DNA of 64,000 nt from Mycobacterium aquaticum (GCF_002086485.1 NZ_MVHF01000027.1:1-64000), one strand, 5' to 3'; shown: positions 17,319 through 26,408, counted from the first letter of the stretch. Notes: generated from the sequence alone by a model not told the origin. Translations and numbers: made by a program.

Positions 17319-18223
17319 GCTTGTGCCCCTTCGGGAATCGTGACGCGGCGGGATCGTTTGATGAGCGCCTTGACGATCAACGCGACGGCGCCGACGGCCA
17401 CCACGGTGGCAAGAATGAAGGTCATCAGGATGATGGCCATCGCCGATCCCAGCGCCCAGTTCTGAGCGATGTTGAACTGGGCGGCGACCAACTGGCCCAC
17501 CATGTTGCCCTGTGCGCCGCCAAGCACCGACGCCGTGATGTAGTCGCCCATCAGCGGGATGAACACCAGCAGGCAGCCGGCCGCGATGCCGGGCAATGCG
17601 GACGGGACTGTGACATCGACGAAGGTTCGCATCCGGCCCGCGCCGAGGTCTTTACTGGCCTCACGCATGCTCTCCTCGGAGCGTTCCAGGGCGACGTACA
17701 GCGGCATGATCATGAGCGGCAGATAGTTGTACACGACGCCGATCTGCACCGCGGTCTGCGTGTAGAGGATCGACAGCGGCCCGTCGGCGAGCCCGACCTT
17801 GTTCAAGACAGCGGAGACGAAACCCTCCGGGGACAACATGATCTGCCACCCCAGCGTGCGGACCAGGAAGTTGGTCCAGAACGGGATCAGCACCAGCGCG
17901 AGCAGCACGGCGCGCCGGCGTGGGGCGACCTTGACCGCCAGCCAATAGGCGAACGGCAAGCCGATCACGAGGCAGATCAGGGTGCCCACGCCGGCGATGC
18001 GCAAGGTGTTCCAGAACGTGGTCAGGAAGGTCGCGTCGCCGGCCTCGAGGTAGCGGTCGAACGACATGCGCTCGTTGGAGCGGGCCGTGTAGATGTCGGG
18101 CTTGCTGCCGAAGCTGTACCAGCCGATCAGGGTGGTCGGGATCAGGAAGAAGAAGACCAGATAGGCCCACAGCGGAAAAGACAGTGCTGCATTCGATTTC
18201 GTTCCCGCGGACAGTCTGCTCAC
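17315..18223 (-). CDS. ABC transporter permease, PotB-like
   Basis: A 302-residue permease paired with the one downstream. It has an N-terminal helix with FFLIPTTLIGWYSFG, five further helices and the EAA loop REASKDLGAGRMRTFVDVTVPSALPGI. PotB-type proteins carry such a DLGA version. It forms the heterodimeric channel with the PotC-like partner and would be fed by the binding protein encoded just before it. Four-base overlaps at both ends (with the binding-protein gene and the second permease) show tight translational coupling. Confidence 0.88.
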   Translation of the reverse strand: MSRLSAGTKSNAALSFPLWAYLVFFFLIPTTLIGWYSFGSKPDIYTARSNERMSFDRYLEAGDATFLTTFWNTLRIAGVGTLICLVIGLPFAYWLAVKVAPRRRAVLLALVLIPFWTNFLVRTLGWQIMLSPEGFVSAVLNKVGLADGPLSILYTQTAVQIGVVYNYLPLMIMPLYVALERSEESMREASKDLGAGRMRTFVDVTVPSALPGIAAGCLLVFIPLMGDYITASVLGGAQGNMVGQLVAAQFNIAQNWALGSAMAIILMTFILATVVAVGAVALIVKALIKRSRRVTIPEGAQA

Positions 18224-19373
18224 GTCACGGCTCCCGCCTGCATGCGATTGAAGATCTTCACCAATCGGCCGGTGGCGTCGGTGACCTCACTGGGCGTCAG
18301 CCGATCCAACGTGGCCTGGGTCGGGTAGATCAGGTCGAGCATCGGGACCTCGTTCTGCGCGGCGAGTTCGCGCTGGCCGATCAGCCCGGTCGGGTATCCG
18401 ATGTGCTCCATTTCCTTCATGCCCACCTTGGCCTCGAGCATGTAATTGATGAATGCATAAGCGGCATCAGGGTGTTGGGCACCCTTGGCGATCGCCCACG
18501 TGTCCATCCACAGATTGGCGGTCGGCGTCGGGAACACGAAGCGCCAGCGGTCGGGATCGTCATCCTCGAGGAGGGCGAGGCGCACGTCGCCGTTGAAAGC
18601 CTGCATGAGCGCGAACTGGCGCTGGGCCAGTTGCGACGATACCTGGGACACGAACGCCGATATGGTCGGCGCGATCTTACCGACCATGAACTGCTCGCAG
18701 GCGTCCAAGTGGCGCTCGTCTGTGGTGTTCAGATCAATACCGTTGGCGGCGAAGAAGATCGCACAGACCTCCCACGGGTCCTCAAGCACCGTTGTCTTGC
18801 CCCGTGCTTCCTTTGGGCGGCATCGAGAAAGTCGTTCCACGACGTCAACTCCCGGCCGATGACATGGGTGTCGTAGACGAAACCTGTCGTACCCCAGTTC
18901 TTGCAGACTGCATAGGTGTTGGTCCGGTCCCAGGGCTGGTGCAGGTAGGGCGGTTCGACGTTGGAGAGGTTGGGCAGATAGGTGTGATCGAGCTGCTCCA
19001 GCAGGCCGGCGCGCGCCATCATCGGAACGTAACTACCGGTCGGCACCACGATGTCGTAGCCACTGGTTCCACGGGCCGCGCCGAGCTTGGCCACCAGTTC
19101 TTCGTTGGAGCCGAAGTTGTCAACCTGGAGGGTGACACCCCGGCGTCCGAACTCCGCGAGGTTGTCGGGGTCGTCGTAGTCGCCCCATGAGTAGATGTTG
19201 AGCTGGTCCTCGATCTTGCCGTCTGGCGCCGGGGACGGCACGCCGCCGTGCGAACAGCCCGACAGTGCCAGGCCTGCTCCCGCCACGGCGAAACCGGCCA
19301 GCAGGCTCCTACGAGTGATTCGCCGGGAATCGCTGGGGGAGGCGAGGATTCGTAACCGGTCCACGCGTTTCAC
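18220..19373 (-). pseudogene. PotD-like substrate-binding lipoprotein gene, broken by a frameshift
   Basis: Two frames together make one binding protein. The first part starts at a GTG (GTGA overlap with the ATPase stop), has a twin-arginine lipoprotein signal (RRSLLAGF … LSGC) and continues through NIYSWGDYDDPDNLAEF and VVPTGSYVPMMARAGLLEQLD to SWNDFLDAA. It then leaves frame near 18801-18815. The other frame resumes at ARGKTTVLEDPWEVCAIFFAANG and runs to the end with WAIAKGAQHPDAAYAFINYML. One base appears missing in a CAAAGGAAGCACGGGG context. Without it the family length (about 385) would be restored. This is a real inactivation or a sequencing error; neighbours are intact. In intact form the protein would bind a polyamine-like cation outside the membrane. 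Confidence 0.8.
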
Positions 19374-20509
19374 TTCTCGGCCGCGACGGTGGAAGGATCT
19401 GCGGGGAAGACGTGTACGGAGTTGCCGTCCCAGCTGCACCGGACCGCCGAGTGCAGATCGAGTTGCTGGGCGGCAGCGGCGGGCATCCGCGACAGCAGCT
19501 CGACGCCGGAGTTCGTTGTCACCACGTACTGCACGGTCTCGCCGAGGAAGGAGATGTTGGCCAGGGTCCCGTCGACCGCGTTGATCGGAGTTTCGCCGAT
19601 GACAGACCCTACTGAGATGGACTCGGCCCGCACCACGGCCACTACCGGCTGGCCGGTGCCATGACCCTCCATGGCGCTGCGATCGGGCCGGATGGTGTAC
19701 TCGGGGCCGGTGAGGGTATCCGGCCCGGAGACCATGCAATTGAGGAAGTTCTGCTTGCCGATGAAGCCGGCGACGAACGAATTGGCCGGCGACTTGTAGA
19801 TCTCAGCCGGAGTCCCGAGCTGCTGAATCGCGCCGTCGCGCATGACCACCACCCGGTCACTCATCGACAGCGCCTCTTCCTGATCGTGCGTGACGAAGAC
19901 AAAGGTGATGCCGAGCTGGAGCTGAATCAGCTTGAGCTCCACCTGCATTTCCTCACGCAGCTTGCGGTCGAGCGCCGACATCGGCTCATCGAGCAGGAGG
20001 ACCTTGGGCCGGTTGACCAACGCGCGCGCCAGTGCCACCCGCTGCTGCTGCCCTCCGGAGAGGTTCTTGGGACTGCGGTCGGCGAAGCTCTCCATTCTGG
20101 CCAGGCGCAGCGCGTCACCTACCCGGCGGCCGATCTCGGCTTTGGGGGTGCGCTTTTGCCGCAGCCCGTATGCGACGTTCTCCGCGACGGTCATGTGCGG
20201 GAACAACGCATAAGACTGAAAGACGGTGTTCACGGGCCGCTTGTTCGGCGGCAGTCCGACTATCGATGAGCCGTCGAGCAGGATGTCGCCTGCGTCGGGC
20301 TCTTCGAATCCGGCGATCATGCGCAGCAGGGTCGTCTTGCCGCACCCCGACGGGCCGAGCAGCGAAAGGAATTCGCCCGCCCGGATGTCGAGGTCGACGC
20401 CGCCCACCGCGGTCGAAGCACCGAACTGCTTGGTGATGTTGAGCAATTGTATTGCAACACCGGACTTTTGCGTTCTGGCCGGCGCCTCGGCGATGGTGGC
20501 TTCGGTCAT
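19370..20509 (-). CDS. ABC transporter ATPase, PotA-like
   Basis: A 379-residue ATPase with Walker A GPSGCGKT (52-59), signature LSGGQQQR (150-157), Walker B LLLDEP (171-176) and the H-loop in VTHDQEEALSMSD. The C-terminal 130 residues form a TOBE-type regulatory domain (FVAGFIGKQNFLNC…VVAVVRAES). It is the first gene of the transporter operon and powers the two permeases. It lies after the amidohydrolase on the same strand with 27 bases between, so the amidohydrolase may be part of the same transcript and act on the imported compound. Confidence 0.92.
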   Translation of the reverse strand: MTEATIAEAPARTQKSGVAIQLLNITKQFGASTAVGGVDLDIRAGEFLSLLGPSGCGKTTLLRMIAGFEEPDAGDILLDGSSIVGLPPNKRPVNTVFQSYALFPHMTVAENVAYGLRQKRTPKAEIGRRVGDALRLARMESFADRSPKNLSGGQQQRVALARALVNRPKVLLLDEPMSALDRKLREEMQVELKLIQLQLGITFVFVTHDQEEALSMSDRVVVMRDGAIQQLGTPAEIYKSPANSFVAGFIGKQNFLNCMVSGPDTLTGPEYTIRPDRSAMEGHGTGQPVVAVVRAESISVGSVIGETPINAVDGTLANISFLGETVQYVVTTNSGVELLSRMPAAAAQQLDLHSAVRCSWDGNSVHVFPADPSTVAAEK

Positions 20510-20536
20510 GGTGAATCCTTCGCTCGGTGGATGTGA

Positions 20537-22198
20537 TCAGCGGGTGGCGGTGGCGGACAACATGCCTGCATAGACGAGTGCACCGTCGACATAGGTGCGT
20601 TCGACCCGGGTCTGGCAGATCTCATCGGAGGGCAGGTCGAACGGATCCCGGTCTAGCACCACGAGATCGGCGAGGTATCCGGGCTGGATCGCTCCGGTGT
20701 CATCGAGGTGGTTGACGTAGGCCGAGCCCGCGGTGTACGCCGCGATTGCCGCCATGAGGTCGATCCGCTGCTCGGGGAGGAACACGCGGTCGTCGGTGGT
20801 GCCGGGGGCCCGGCGGTTGACGGCGACGTGGATGCCCTGGATGGGATCGGCGCTGCTCACCGGCCAGTCGCTGCCTGCGGCGAGGACGGCCCCAGCCCGC
20901 AGTAGGTCCCCGAACGGATACTGCTGCAGCGACCGTTGCTCGCCGAGAAACGGGATCGTCAGCTCGTCCATGGACGGCTCATAACAGGCCCACAACGGCT
21001 GGATGTTGGCCGTGGCGCCCAGGGTGCGGAACCGCGGAATGTCGTGCGGATCGACCACCTGCAGGTGCGCCAGATGCGGGCGGGTGTCGCGAAAACCGTT
21101 GGCACGCCGGGCGGCTTCGACGGCGTCGAGTGCTTCCCGCACAGCGCGGTCGCCGAGGGCGTGGAAGTGCAGCTGAAATCCGAGAGCGTCGAGTTCGACG
21201 ACGTAGTGCCGCAACGCCTCCGGATCGACGAAGCTGACGCCGGCATTGGCGGTACAGCAGCCGCAGCCGTCGAGATAAGGCGACAGCAGCGCAGCGGTCT
21301 GGTTTTCAGCGATCCCGTCGATCATGATCTTCACCGTGTTCGCGCGTAGTCGCCCGTGCTGCAATGCGGCGCGGCGTTCGACCATCTCCGGTATCTGCTC
21401 GGCGCCGGGGTCGCGTTCCCACCATTGCGCCGCCGCGACGCGCACCGTCAGGGTTTCCTCGAGAATGGCCCGCCGATAGGCGGATTCGGCATCCGGCACT
21501 GCGGCGTAATTGCCCAGCATGGCGTCCTGCCACGCCGTGATGCCCAGCGAGTGCAGGTGTGCCTGTGCGTCCAGCAGGGCTCGGTACAACTCGTCCTCGG
21601 TGGGCGGTGGAACGTATACCGACACCAGATCCATCGCTGCTTCCTGCAGCATGCCCGTCGCCCCGCCGTCGGCGTAGCGCTCGATGCGTCCGCCCGGCGG
21701 ATCGGGGGTGTCGTCGGTGATCCCGGCAATCTGCAGGGCGAGGGTGTTCACCCATGCTCCGTGATGGTCGCGATTGGGCAGGTACACCGGGCGGTCGGCG
21801 ACTACGGAATCGAGCATGTGTGCTGTCGGGATTCCGCCGTCGAAGGCCTCCAAGGACCATCCGCCCCCAGTGATCCACGGGCGGTCGGGATGTGCCGCGG
21901 CATACTCGGCGATCGCGGCCAGCGTGGCGGCGGCGTCGTCGACACCGAGGAGGTCGCACGTCATGCGCTCCACGCCGGCCCCGACCGGATGGACGTGCGC
22001 GTCCTGAAAGCCGGGGATGAGAAGCCTGCCGGCCAGATCGACGACTTCGGTGTCCGGCCCGATCAGGGCGTGGGCCTCCGGTCCCACCGCGGTGATCCGG
22101 TTGCCCGTCACTGCGACCGCTCCCACGCGGGACCGAGCCGAGTTCATCGTGAGGATCGGACCGCCGCTGAATACGATGGTGGCCGGCGCAGCGGACAT
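20537..22198 (-). CDS. YtcJ-like metal-dependent amidohydrolase
   Basis: A 553-residue amidohydrolase-superfamily enzyme. The beta-sandwich start (TIVFSGGPILTMN) leads into the metal site GFQDAHVHP (H68, H70), followed by a long insertion, HFHALGDRAV with further metal His, and SDWPVSS with the conserved Asp. The C-terminal PGYLADLVVLDRDPF strand closes the sandwich. YtcJ-like enzymes cleave N-substituted formamides and related amides. The ATG is set by GAGGAGAC just before it; the frame is open well upstream but that part has no family match. It lies ahead of the ABC operon and divergent from a TetR gene, its likely regulator. Confidence 0.88.
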   Translation of the reverse strand: MSAAPATIVFSGGPILTMNSARSRVGAVAVTGNRITAVGPEAHALIGPDTEVVDLAGRLLIPGFQDAHVHPVGAGVERMTCDLLGVDDAAATLAAIAEYAAAHPDRPWITGGGWSLEAFDGGIPTAHMLDSVVADRPVYLPNRDHHGAWVNTLALQIAGITDDTPDPPGGRIERYADGGATGMLQEAAMDLVSVYVPPPTEDELYRALLDAQAHLHSLGITAWQDAMLGNYAAVPDAESAYRRAILEETLTVRVAAAQWWERDPGAEQIPEMVERRAALQHGRLRANTVKIMIDGIAENQTAALLSPYLDGCGCCTANAGVSFVDPEALRHYVVELDALGFQLHFHALGDRAVREALDAVEAARRANGFRDTRPHLAHLQVVDPHDIPRFRTLGATANIQPLWACYEPSMDELTIPFLGEQRSLQQYPFGDLLRAGAVLAAGSDWPVSSADPIQGIHVAVNRRAPGTTDDRVFLPEQRIDLMAAIAAYTAGSAYVNHLDDTGAIQPGYLADLVVLDRDPFDLPSDEICQTRVERTYVDGALVYAGMLSATATR

Positions 22199-22327
22199 TG
22201 CGGTGTCTCCTCGTTTCGGTGGGGCGGACGGCGGTGAGATGGCCTCCGGTCGCGAATTGTTGTGGGCCATGACACAGCAGTGCCGCAAAATGGAGCAAGA
22301 GCGTTGACGTAAGCGAAGGCAGTGCGG

Positions 22328-23035
22328 ATGGGCAGAACACTGAAGTCCGAGTCGCCACGGCGGCGACGGCGCCAGACGAACCAGGGCGTGTTGCTGTCCG
22401 AACAGGTCATCGTCGAAGCAGCATTGCGGGTGTTGCAGTACCACGGTGCGGCGGGTCTGACGGTCCGGCGCCTCGGGGTCGCGCTGGGAGCTGACCCGAG
22501 CGCCCTGTACCGCTACTTCCGCGGCATCGAAGATGTGGTGCTCGCCATCACCGACGAGTTGCTGCGGCGTGTGGCCGAGGGCTGGGAACCGGGCGGTGAC
22601 TGGCGTGAGGCCATGCGGGAACTCGGGTTGCGCGTACACCGCGTCTACGTCGAGCATCCGCAGGCTGGGGTGCTGGCGGCAAGCCGGGTGACCGGTGGCC
22701 CGCACGAAATCCAAGTCATCGAAACGGTTTTGGGTCTACTGCGCAACGCGGGGTTCCCCGACCGGGAAGCCGTCGACGTGTATCACGCATTCATCGATCA
22801 GATGCTGGGTTTCGCCGCGCTCGACGCGGCATTCGAGGCGCTGCCCGTCGAACATCGCCAGCGCGATGACAGCAAGTGGCGCGACACGTACGCCCAGCTG
22901 CCCGCCGACACGCACCCGAATATCGCCGCCACCAGTCGGCTACTCGACGAGTCGATGCGTCGGAGTGGATGTGAACCGGCTCTGGACCTCCTGCTCGACG
23001 GCATTGCCGCGCGGCTGAAGACCCACGTCCGCTAA
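22328..23035 (+). CDS. TetR-family transcriptional regulator
   Basis: A 235-residue regulator. A basic N-terminal tail (KSESPRRRRRQTNQG) precedes the TetR helix-turn-helix (VIVEAALRVLQYHGAAGLTVRRLGVALGADPSALYRYF). The ligand domain is of the WHG/TetR_C type with no obvious ligand residues. It is divergent from the amidohydrolase and ABC operon with about 130 bases between and is the natural candidate for controlling them; I found no clear palindrome in the gap. A GTG two codons upstream is the alternative start. It ends five bases from the convergent next gene. Confidence 0.88.
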   Translation: MGRTLKSESPRRRRRQTNQGVLLSEQVIVEAALRVLQYHGAAGLTVRRLGVALGADPSALYRYFRGIEDVVLAITDELLRRVAEGWEPGGDWREAMRELGLRVHRVYVEHPQAGVLAASRVTGGPHEIQVIETVLGLLRNAGFPDREAVDVYHAFIDQMLGFAALDAAFEALPVEHRQRDDSKWRDTYAQLPADTHPNIAATSRLLDESMRRSGCEPALDLLLDGIAARLKTHVR

Positions 23036-23040
23036 CCCGA

Positions 23041-23742
23041 TCAGCTGGTGTGCTCGGCGATACCGTCGAGCAATTGGCCAAGGCCGGAATGGAATTCGGT
23101 GAGCGGTCCGTCCTCGGCCTGATCGAACGCGCCGGCATCGATGGCGGCTGCCAGCGCGGGGAACCGGACCGGGTCCACCAGGCGACGCAGTAGCGCGGGG
23201 TACGCGCGGTCGTCGACACCGCGCGCTTCGATCGCCAACGCCGCCGAGCCCCGGGTGAACACCAGCACGGCGATGACGGCGGTGAGCTTTTGGCGTTCGG
23301 TCAGGCCCGTGCCGGACAAGGTGGCCAGGCCGGCGTCGAGCCATGCCAACTGTCCGGGATCGGCAGGCGGTCCGGCCGACGCGGTCTGCAAGATCCAAGG
23401 GTGCCGATGGTAGACAGTCCATAACCCTCGTGCCCAGTTCGTCAGGGCGGCACGCCAATTCGTGCCCGGCTGCGGTGACGGCGGCGGGCCGGGACCGGCG
23501 GCGAGCATGAACATCACCAGTTCGTCTTTGTTGGCCACGTGCCGGTACAGCGACATGGTGCCGCATCCGAGTCGTTCCGCCAGCCGTGCCATGGACAGGG
23601 CGGCCAACCCGTCGGCGTCGGCCAGTTCGATCGCCGCCGCGACGATCGCTTCCCGGCTGAGCCCACGTGACCGTCGCGGCGCCGGGTCCTGTTGCCAGAG
23701 CAGACGCAGCGCGCGGGGGAGCGGGGGTTCGGAGCCGTCCAT
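23041..23742 (-). CDS. TetR-family transcriptional regulator of the DUF2306 gene
   Basis: A 233-residue regulator with the helix-turn-helix LSREAIVAAAIELADADGLAALSMARLAERLGCGTMSLYRHV and a TetR_C-type ligand domain (WRAALTNWARGLWTVYHRHPW is typical). The ATG at 23742 is taken rather than a TTG one codon before it. It is divergent from a DUF2306 membrane protein and only 31 bases separate its start from the first of two tandem 15-bp palindromes covering that gene's promoter, so it probably represses it and itself. Confidence 0.88.
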   Translation of the reverse strand: MDGSEPPLPRALRLLWQQDPAPRRSRGLSREAIVAAAIELADADGLAALSMARLAERLGCGTMSLYRHVANKDELVMFMLAAGPGPPPSPQPGTNWRAALTNWARGLWTVYHRHPWILQTASAGPPADPGQLAWLDAGLATLSGTGLTERQKLTAVIAVLVFTRGSAALAIEARGVDDRAYPALLRRLVDPVRFPALAAAIDAGAFDQAEDGPLTEFHSGLGQLLDGIAEHTS

Positions 23743-23760
23743 CAACGCTCAGAGTAACCA

Positions 23761-23789
23761 GTGACATTCGAATGCGTATGCAATACGCT
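23761..23789 (+). promoter_or_regulatory. leaderless promoter of the DUF2306 gene
   Basis: GTGACA (23761-23766), 17 bases, TACGCT (23784-23789). The predicted start point falls on the A of the ATG at 23797, so the mRNA should be leaderless. Confidence 0.5.
23774..23788. promoter_or_regulatory. operator palindrome 1
   Basis: GCGTAT and ATACGC are perfect inverted repeats around GCA. The site covers the spacer and most of the -10 box of the DUF2306 promoter. Its outer arms are the same as those of palindrome 2, 19 bases (about two helical turns) downstream, as expected for two dimers of one TetR protein. Confidence 0.65.
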
Positions 23790-23792
23790 TTT

Positions 23793-23807
23793 GCGTATGA
23801 CATACGC
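23793..23807. promoter_or_regulatory. operator palindrome 2, over the start codon
   Basis: GCGTATG and CATACGC are perfect inverted repeats around a single A. The ATG of the DUF2306 gene (23797-23799) lies inside the left arm, so coding and operator sequence overlap. Confidence 0.65.
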
Positions 23808-24468
23808 ATCACCGCGCTCGGTGCGGCTCGCCATGGCGTTGGCAGTGATCGTCGTGGCGTTTCTGGCGTACTCGCTACCGCCGTATCTGTCCGGCGGCAC
23901 GCGGGTGCCGTCCACCTTCGGCCTGCATTACCCGCTACTGGTCGCGCATGTGTTGCTCGCCGCCGTGGCGATGGTGTGCGCGGTAGGCCAGATCTGGCCG
24001 GGGCTGCGGCGTCGTCACCCGAAGGTGCACCGCCGAACCGGACGGATCTACGTCGCGACGGCGATTCCGGCGGCCGGGTGCGCCATGGTGATCGGTGCGG
24101 CGACGCCGTTCGGTCCGATCCTGGCGGTCAGCGACGTCGCCCTCGCTGCGCTGTGGCTCTGGTTCACCGTCGACGGATTCAGCGCTGCGCGGCGGCGTCG
24201 GTTCGGCAGGCATCGACGCCAGATGCTGCGCAGTGCGACGCTGGCGCTCTCGATCATCACCAACAGGATCTGGACACCCGTGCTGTACGTGTGTTTGGAA
24301 CCGTTGCGCGACAGCATCTTCGGTGGCAACGAGGAGAAATATGTCTGGCTCGTCGCAGGCGTGGGCGCGTGGTTGGGCTGGACGATTCCGCTGCTGGCGC
24401 TGCAGCTCTGGCTGCGGCGGCAGCCGATTGCGGTTACTGATCGATCGGCGCACTTGAGCCGGCTGTGA
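23797..24468 (+). CDS. DUF2306 family membrane protein
   Basis: A 223-residue membrane protein with six or seven hydrophobic helices. The second quarter carries HPKVHRRTGRIYV, the signature loop of DUF2306 (haem-like or redox membrane proteins of unknown role), and HRRQMLRSATLALSIITNRIW follows in the middle. Start chosen as the ATG inside palindrome 2 because the promoter predicts a leaderless mRNA there; an in-frame GTG lies 12 codons upstream but within the promoter. It is divergent from its probable TetR repressor. The last 35 bases overlap the convergent TetR gene. Physiological role unknown. Confidence 0.8.
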   Translation: MTYASPRSVRLAMALAVIVVAFLAYSLPPYLSGGTRVPSTFGLHYPLLVAHVLLAAVAMVCAVGQIWPGLRRRHPKVHRRTGRIYVATAIPAAGCAMVIGAATPFGPILAVSDVALAALWLWFTVDGFSAARRRRFGRHRRQMLRSATLALSIITNRIWTPVLYVCLEPLRDSIFGGNEEKYVWLVAGVGAWLGWTIPLLALQLWLRRQPIAVTDRSAHLSRL

Positions 24469-24985
24469 TCTGATCGATCACGGCCAGCAGTCCGTCGTCC
24501 TGTTCGGTCGCGGCCAGGTGTCCGCCGAGGGCGCGGTGCAAGGCGCTGAAGTAGAGGCCGTCGCCCATCAGTTTCACCGCACGGGCCACGTTGCGGTCAC
24601 CGAGCGTCTCATGTAGGACGTTGAGCCAATCAGCCGAGACCGTCTCGATGACGGTACGGGCGCGATCATCACCCGCCTGCTGTAGTCGGGACACCGCAAC
24701 CACGGCCCGATCCAGCGGTGTGCCGGCGTAGTGCGACGTGCGGATGTAATAGCGGGCCGGTCCCTCGGGCGCGGTCCGCATCCGTTGCACGTCTTCGGCG
24801 GCCAGGGCCAGCAGCCGATCGCACACGGCCGCGGCGAGGCGGTCCTTCGAGGGGAAGTGATACAGCAGGCCGCCCTTGGACACACCCGCCTTTGCGGCCA
24901 CCGCGTCGAGCGTGGCGTAGCGCTCGCCTTCGACGGCAAGTAGGTCCTCATAGGCGTCGAGGATGCGGTCCCGCGACGAAGCCAT
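24434..24985 (-). CDS. TetR-family transcriptional regulator of the MFS gene
   Basis: A 183-residue small TetR protein: RDRILDAYEDLLAVEGERYATLDAVAAKAGVSKGGLLYHFPSKDRL is a very clear helix-turn-helix of the type seen in efflux repressors. The C-terminal domain is short. It is divergent from an MFS transporter. A 24-bp palindrome between them overlaps the -10 box of both genes (TACAGT on this strand), giving coordinated repression. The ATG follows GGGA. Confidence 0.9.
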   Translation of the reverse strand: MASSRDRILDAYEDLLAVEGERYATLDAVAAKAGVSKGGLLYHFPSKDRLAAAVCDRLLALAAEDVQRMRTAPEGPARYYIRTSHYAGTPLDRAVVAVSRLQQAGDDRARTVIETVSADWLNVLHETLGDRNVARAVKLMGDGLYFSALHRALGGHLAATEQDDGLLAVIDQITAGSSAPIDQ

Positions 24986-25011
24986 TCCCAGAGCTTACGA
25001 CAGCGGCATTC

Positions 25012-25035
25012 ACTGTACCGTCTGGACGGTATAGT
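25012..25035. promoter_or_regulatory. shared TetR operator covering two divergent -10 boxes
   Basis: ACTGTACCGTC and GACGGTATAGT match as inverted repeats at 10 of 11 positions around TG. The right end is TATAGT (25030-25035), a -10 box for the MFS gene; the left end read on the other strand is TACAGT, a -10 box for the TetR gene. A bound dimer would shut both. The weak -35 regions leave the exact start points uncertain. Confidence 0.68.
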
Positions 25036-25072
25036 GATGTCCGGTCACGCGTGGTCGGTGAGGGAGTTGGTG

Positions 25073-26296
25073 ATGCGGGCGTATCGCGATGTGGTCCGGA
25101 TGCCGGGCGTGTTGAACATGACTGCCTCTCAGCTGTTCGCCCGCCTACCGCTCGGCATGCTCAACCTGGCGATCCTGCTCCACGTCCAGGCCATCAGCGG
25201 GTCCTACGCGCAGGCCGGGGCCGTGGTGGCGGGTGTCAGCGTGGGGGAGGCGCTGGCCATGCCCGTCACCGCCCGGATCGCCGGGCGCGCCATGGTGACG
25301 ACGCTCGTCGTCGCGGCCCTGGCGAACGGCGCCGCGATGCTGGCCCTCGCATTCGCCGGTACTTCGGCGGTGCTGCTGATGGTGCTCGGCTTGCTCATCG
25401 GCGCAACCGTTCCGCCGTTGATGCCGGTGGTGCGGGCGCTGTACCCACAACTCGTTTCTCGCGACGCGGTGCGGGTGCTGTTCGCGCTCGACACCACTGC
25501 GCAAGAGCTGATCTGGGTCATCGGCCCCGTGGCCGCCACGTTCCTCGCGTCCACCCTGTCCACGGTCATCCCTCTGGTGGTGTCTGCCGCGGTCACCGTC
25601 GTCGGGACCGGCTGGTTTCTACTCAGCGCCAAGCATCTTCGCCTACCGGTGACGCCAAGATCGTCGGGCTTCGGCCGGGTGATGGCCAACCGCACAGTCA
25701 TCCTCGCCATGGCCGCCAGCCTCACCATGGTCGCGTCATACATGGCCTTGGAAGTCGGAATCGTCGCGATGCTGGGCCGCACCGGCATCACGGCCGGTCT
25801 TGCGATCGCGGTGGCCAGCGTGGGATCGGTCATCGGAGGTTTGGCGTTCGGGCACCGGCGATTTGGGCTCCCGGGACTGGTGGCCGCCTTGGCGACCGTG
25901 GCACTGGGCACCGCGGTGTTCGGCGTCATCGACAATCAGGCACTGCAGTTCTGTGCATTGTTCGTGTCCGGCTTGGGCTTTGCGCCGGCAATGTCGGCCT
26001 TGTACATCATGGTGTCCGCGGAGATTGCCGACCATGCGGCGACGGAGGCGTTCGGCTGGCTGAACAGCGCGGCGCTGGTGGGTGGCGCCGCCGGCACGGC
26101 CATCGCCGGTGTCGCGGCCGACGCACACGGTGCCGCCGGTCCGATCGTCGTGGCGGTGGTACTGGCCCTCGTCGCCGTGAGCAGTCCGCTCGCCGCGCGC
26201 ATGACCGGTCCGCTGCGGGGCCTCGCCGGGCAGCCGGAGGCCCGAACCGACACTGACGATCCCCTGTGCAGGTCGGCACCGAATTCCGAAGGTTGA
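25073..26296 (+). CDS. MFS transporter
   Basis: A 407-residue permease with about twelve hydrophobic helices in two halves and a basic loop after helix 6. It has the look of YbfB/drug-efflux-like MFS proteins (MTASQLFARLPLGMLNLAILL at the start, SVIGGLAFGHRRFGLPGLVAALATVAL after the middle). The ATG at 25073 is preferred because AGGGAG stands six bases before it and the -10 TATAGT predicts a start point near 25042; an ATG at 25037 would lie too close to the -10. The adjacent TetR and shared operator suggest efflux of a toxic compound sensed by the repressor. Confidence 0.85.
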   Translation: MRAYRDVVRMPGVLNMTASQLFARLPLGMLNLAILLHVQAISGSYAQAGAVVAGVSVGEALAMPVTARIAGRAMVTTLVVAALANGAAMLALAFAGTSAVLLMVLGLLIGATVPPLMPVVRALYPQLVSRDAVRVLFALDTTAQELIWVIGPVAATFLASTLSTVIPLVVSAAVTVVGTGWFLLSAKHLRLPVTPRSSGFGRVMANRTVILAMAASLTMVASYMALEVGIVAMLGRTGITAGLAIAVASVGSVIGGLAFGHRRFGLPGLVAALATVALGTAVFGVIDNQALQFCALFVSGLGFAPAMSALYIMVSAEIADHAATEAFGWLNSAALVGGAAGTAIAGVAADAHGAAGPIVVAVVLALVAVSSPLAARMTGPLRGLAGQPEARTDTDDPLCRSAPNSEG

Positions 26297-26408
26297 CAGC
26301 ATGTTGTCGGGGTCGTCAGTTTCCCCGGCAACCCTCAGCGACCGGGTGTAATCTCCGGGCGATCGCCCTTATCGGCGCTTGTATCGCCAACCGGGAGTGA
26401 GGCTCACC

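Noticed and set aside
22199..22714. N-terminal extension of the amidohydrolase by 172 codons
   Set aside because: It would run into the divergent TetR coding region, lacks family similarity, and a strong GAGGAGAC stands before the ATG at 22198.
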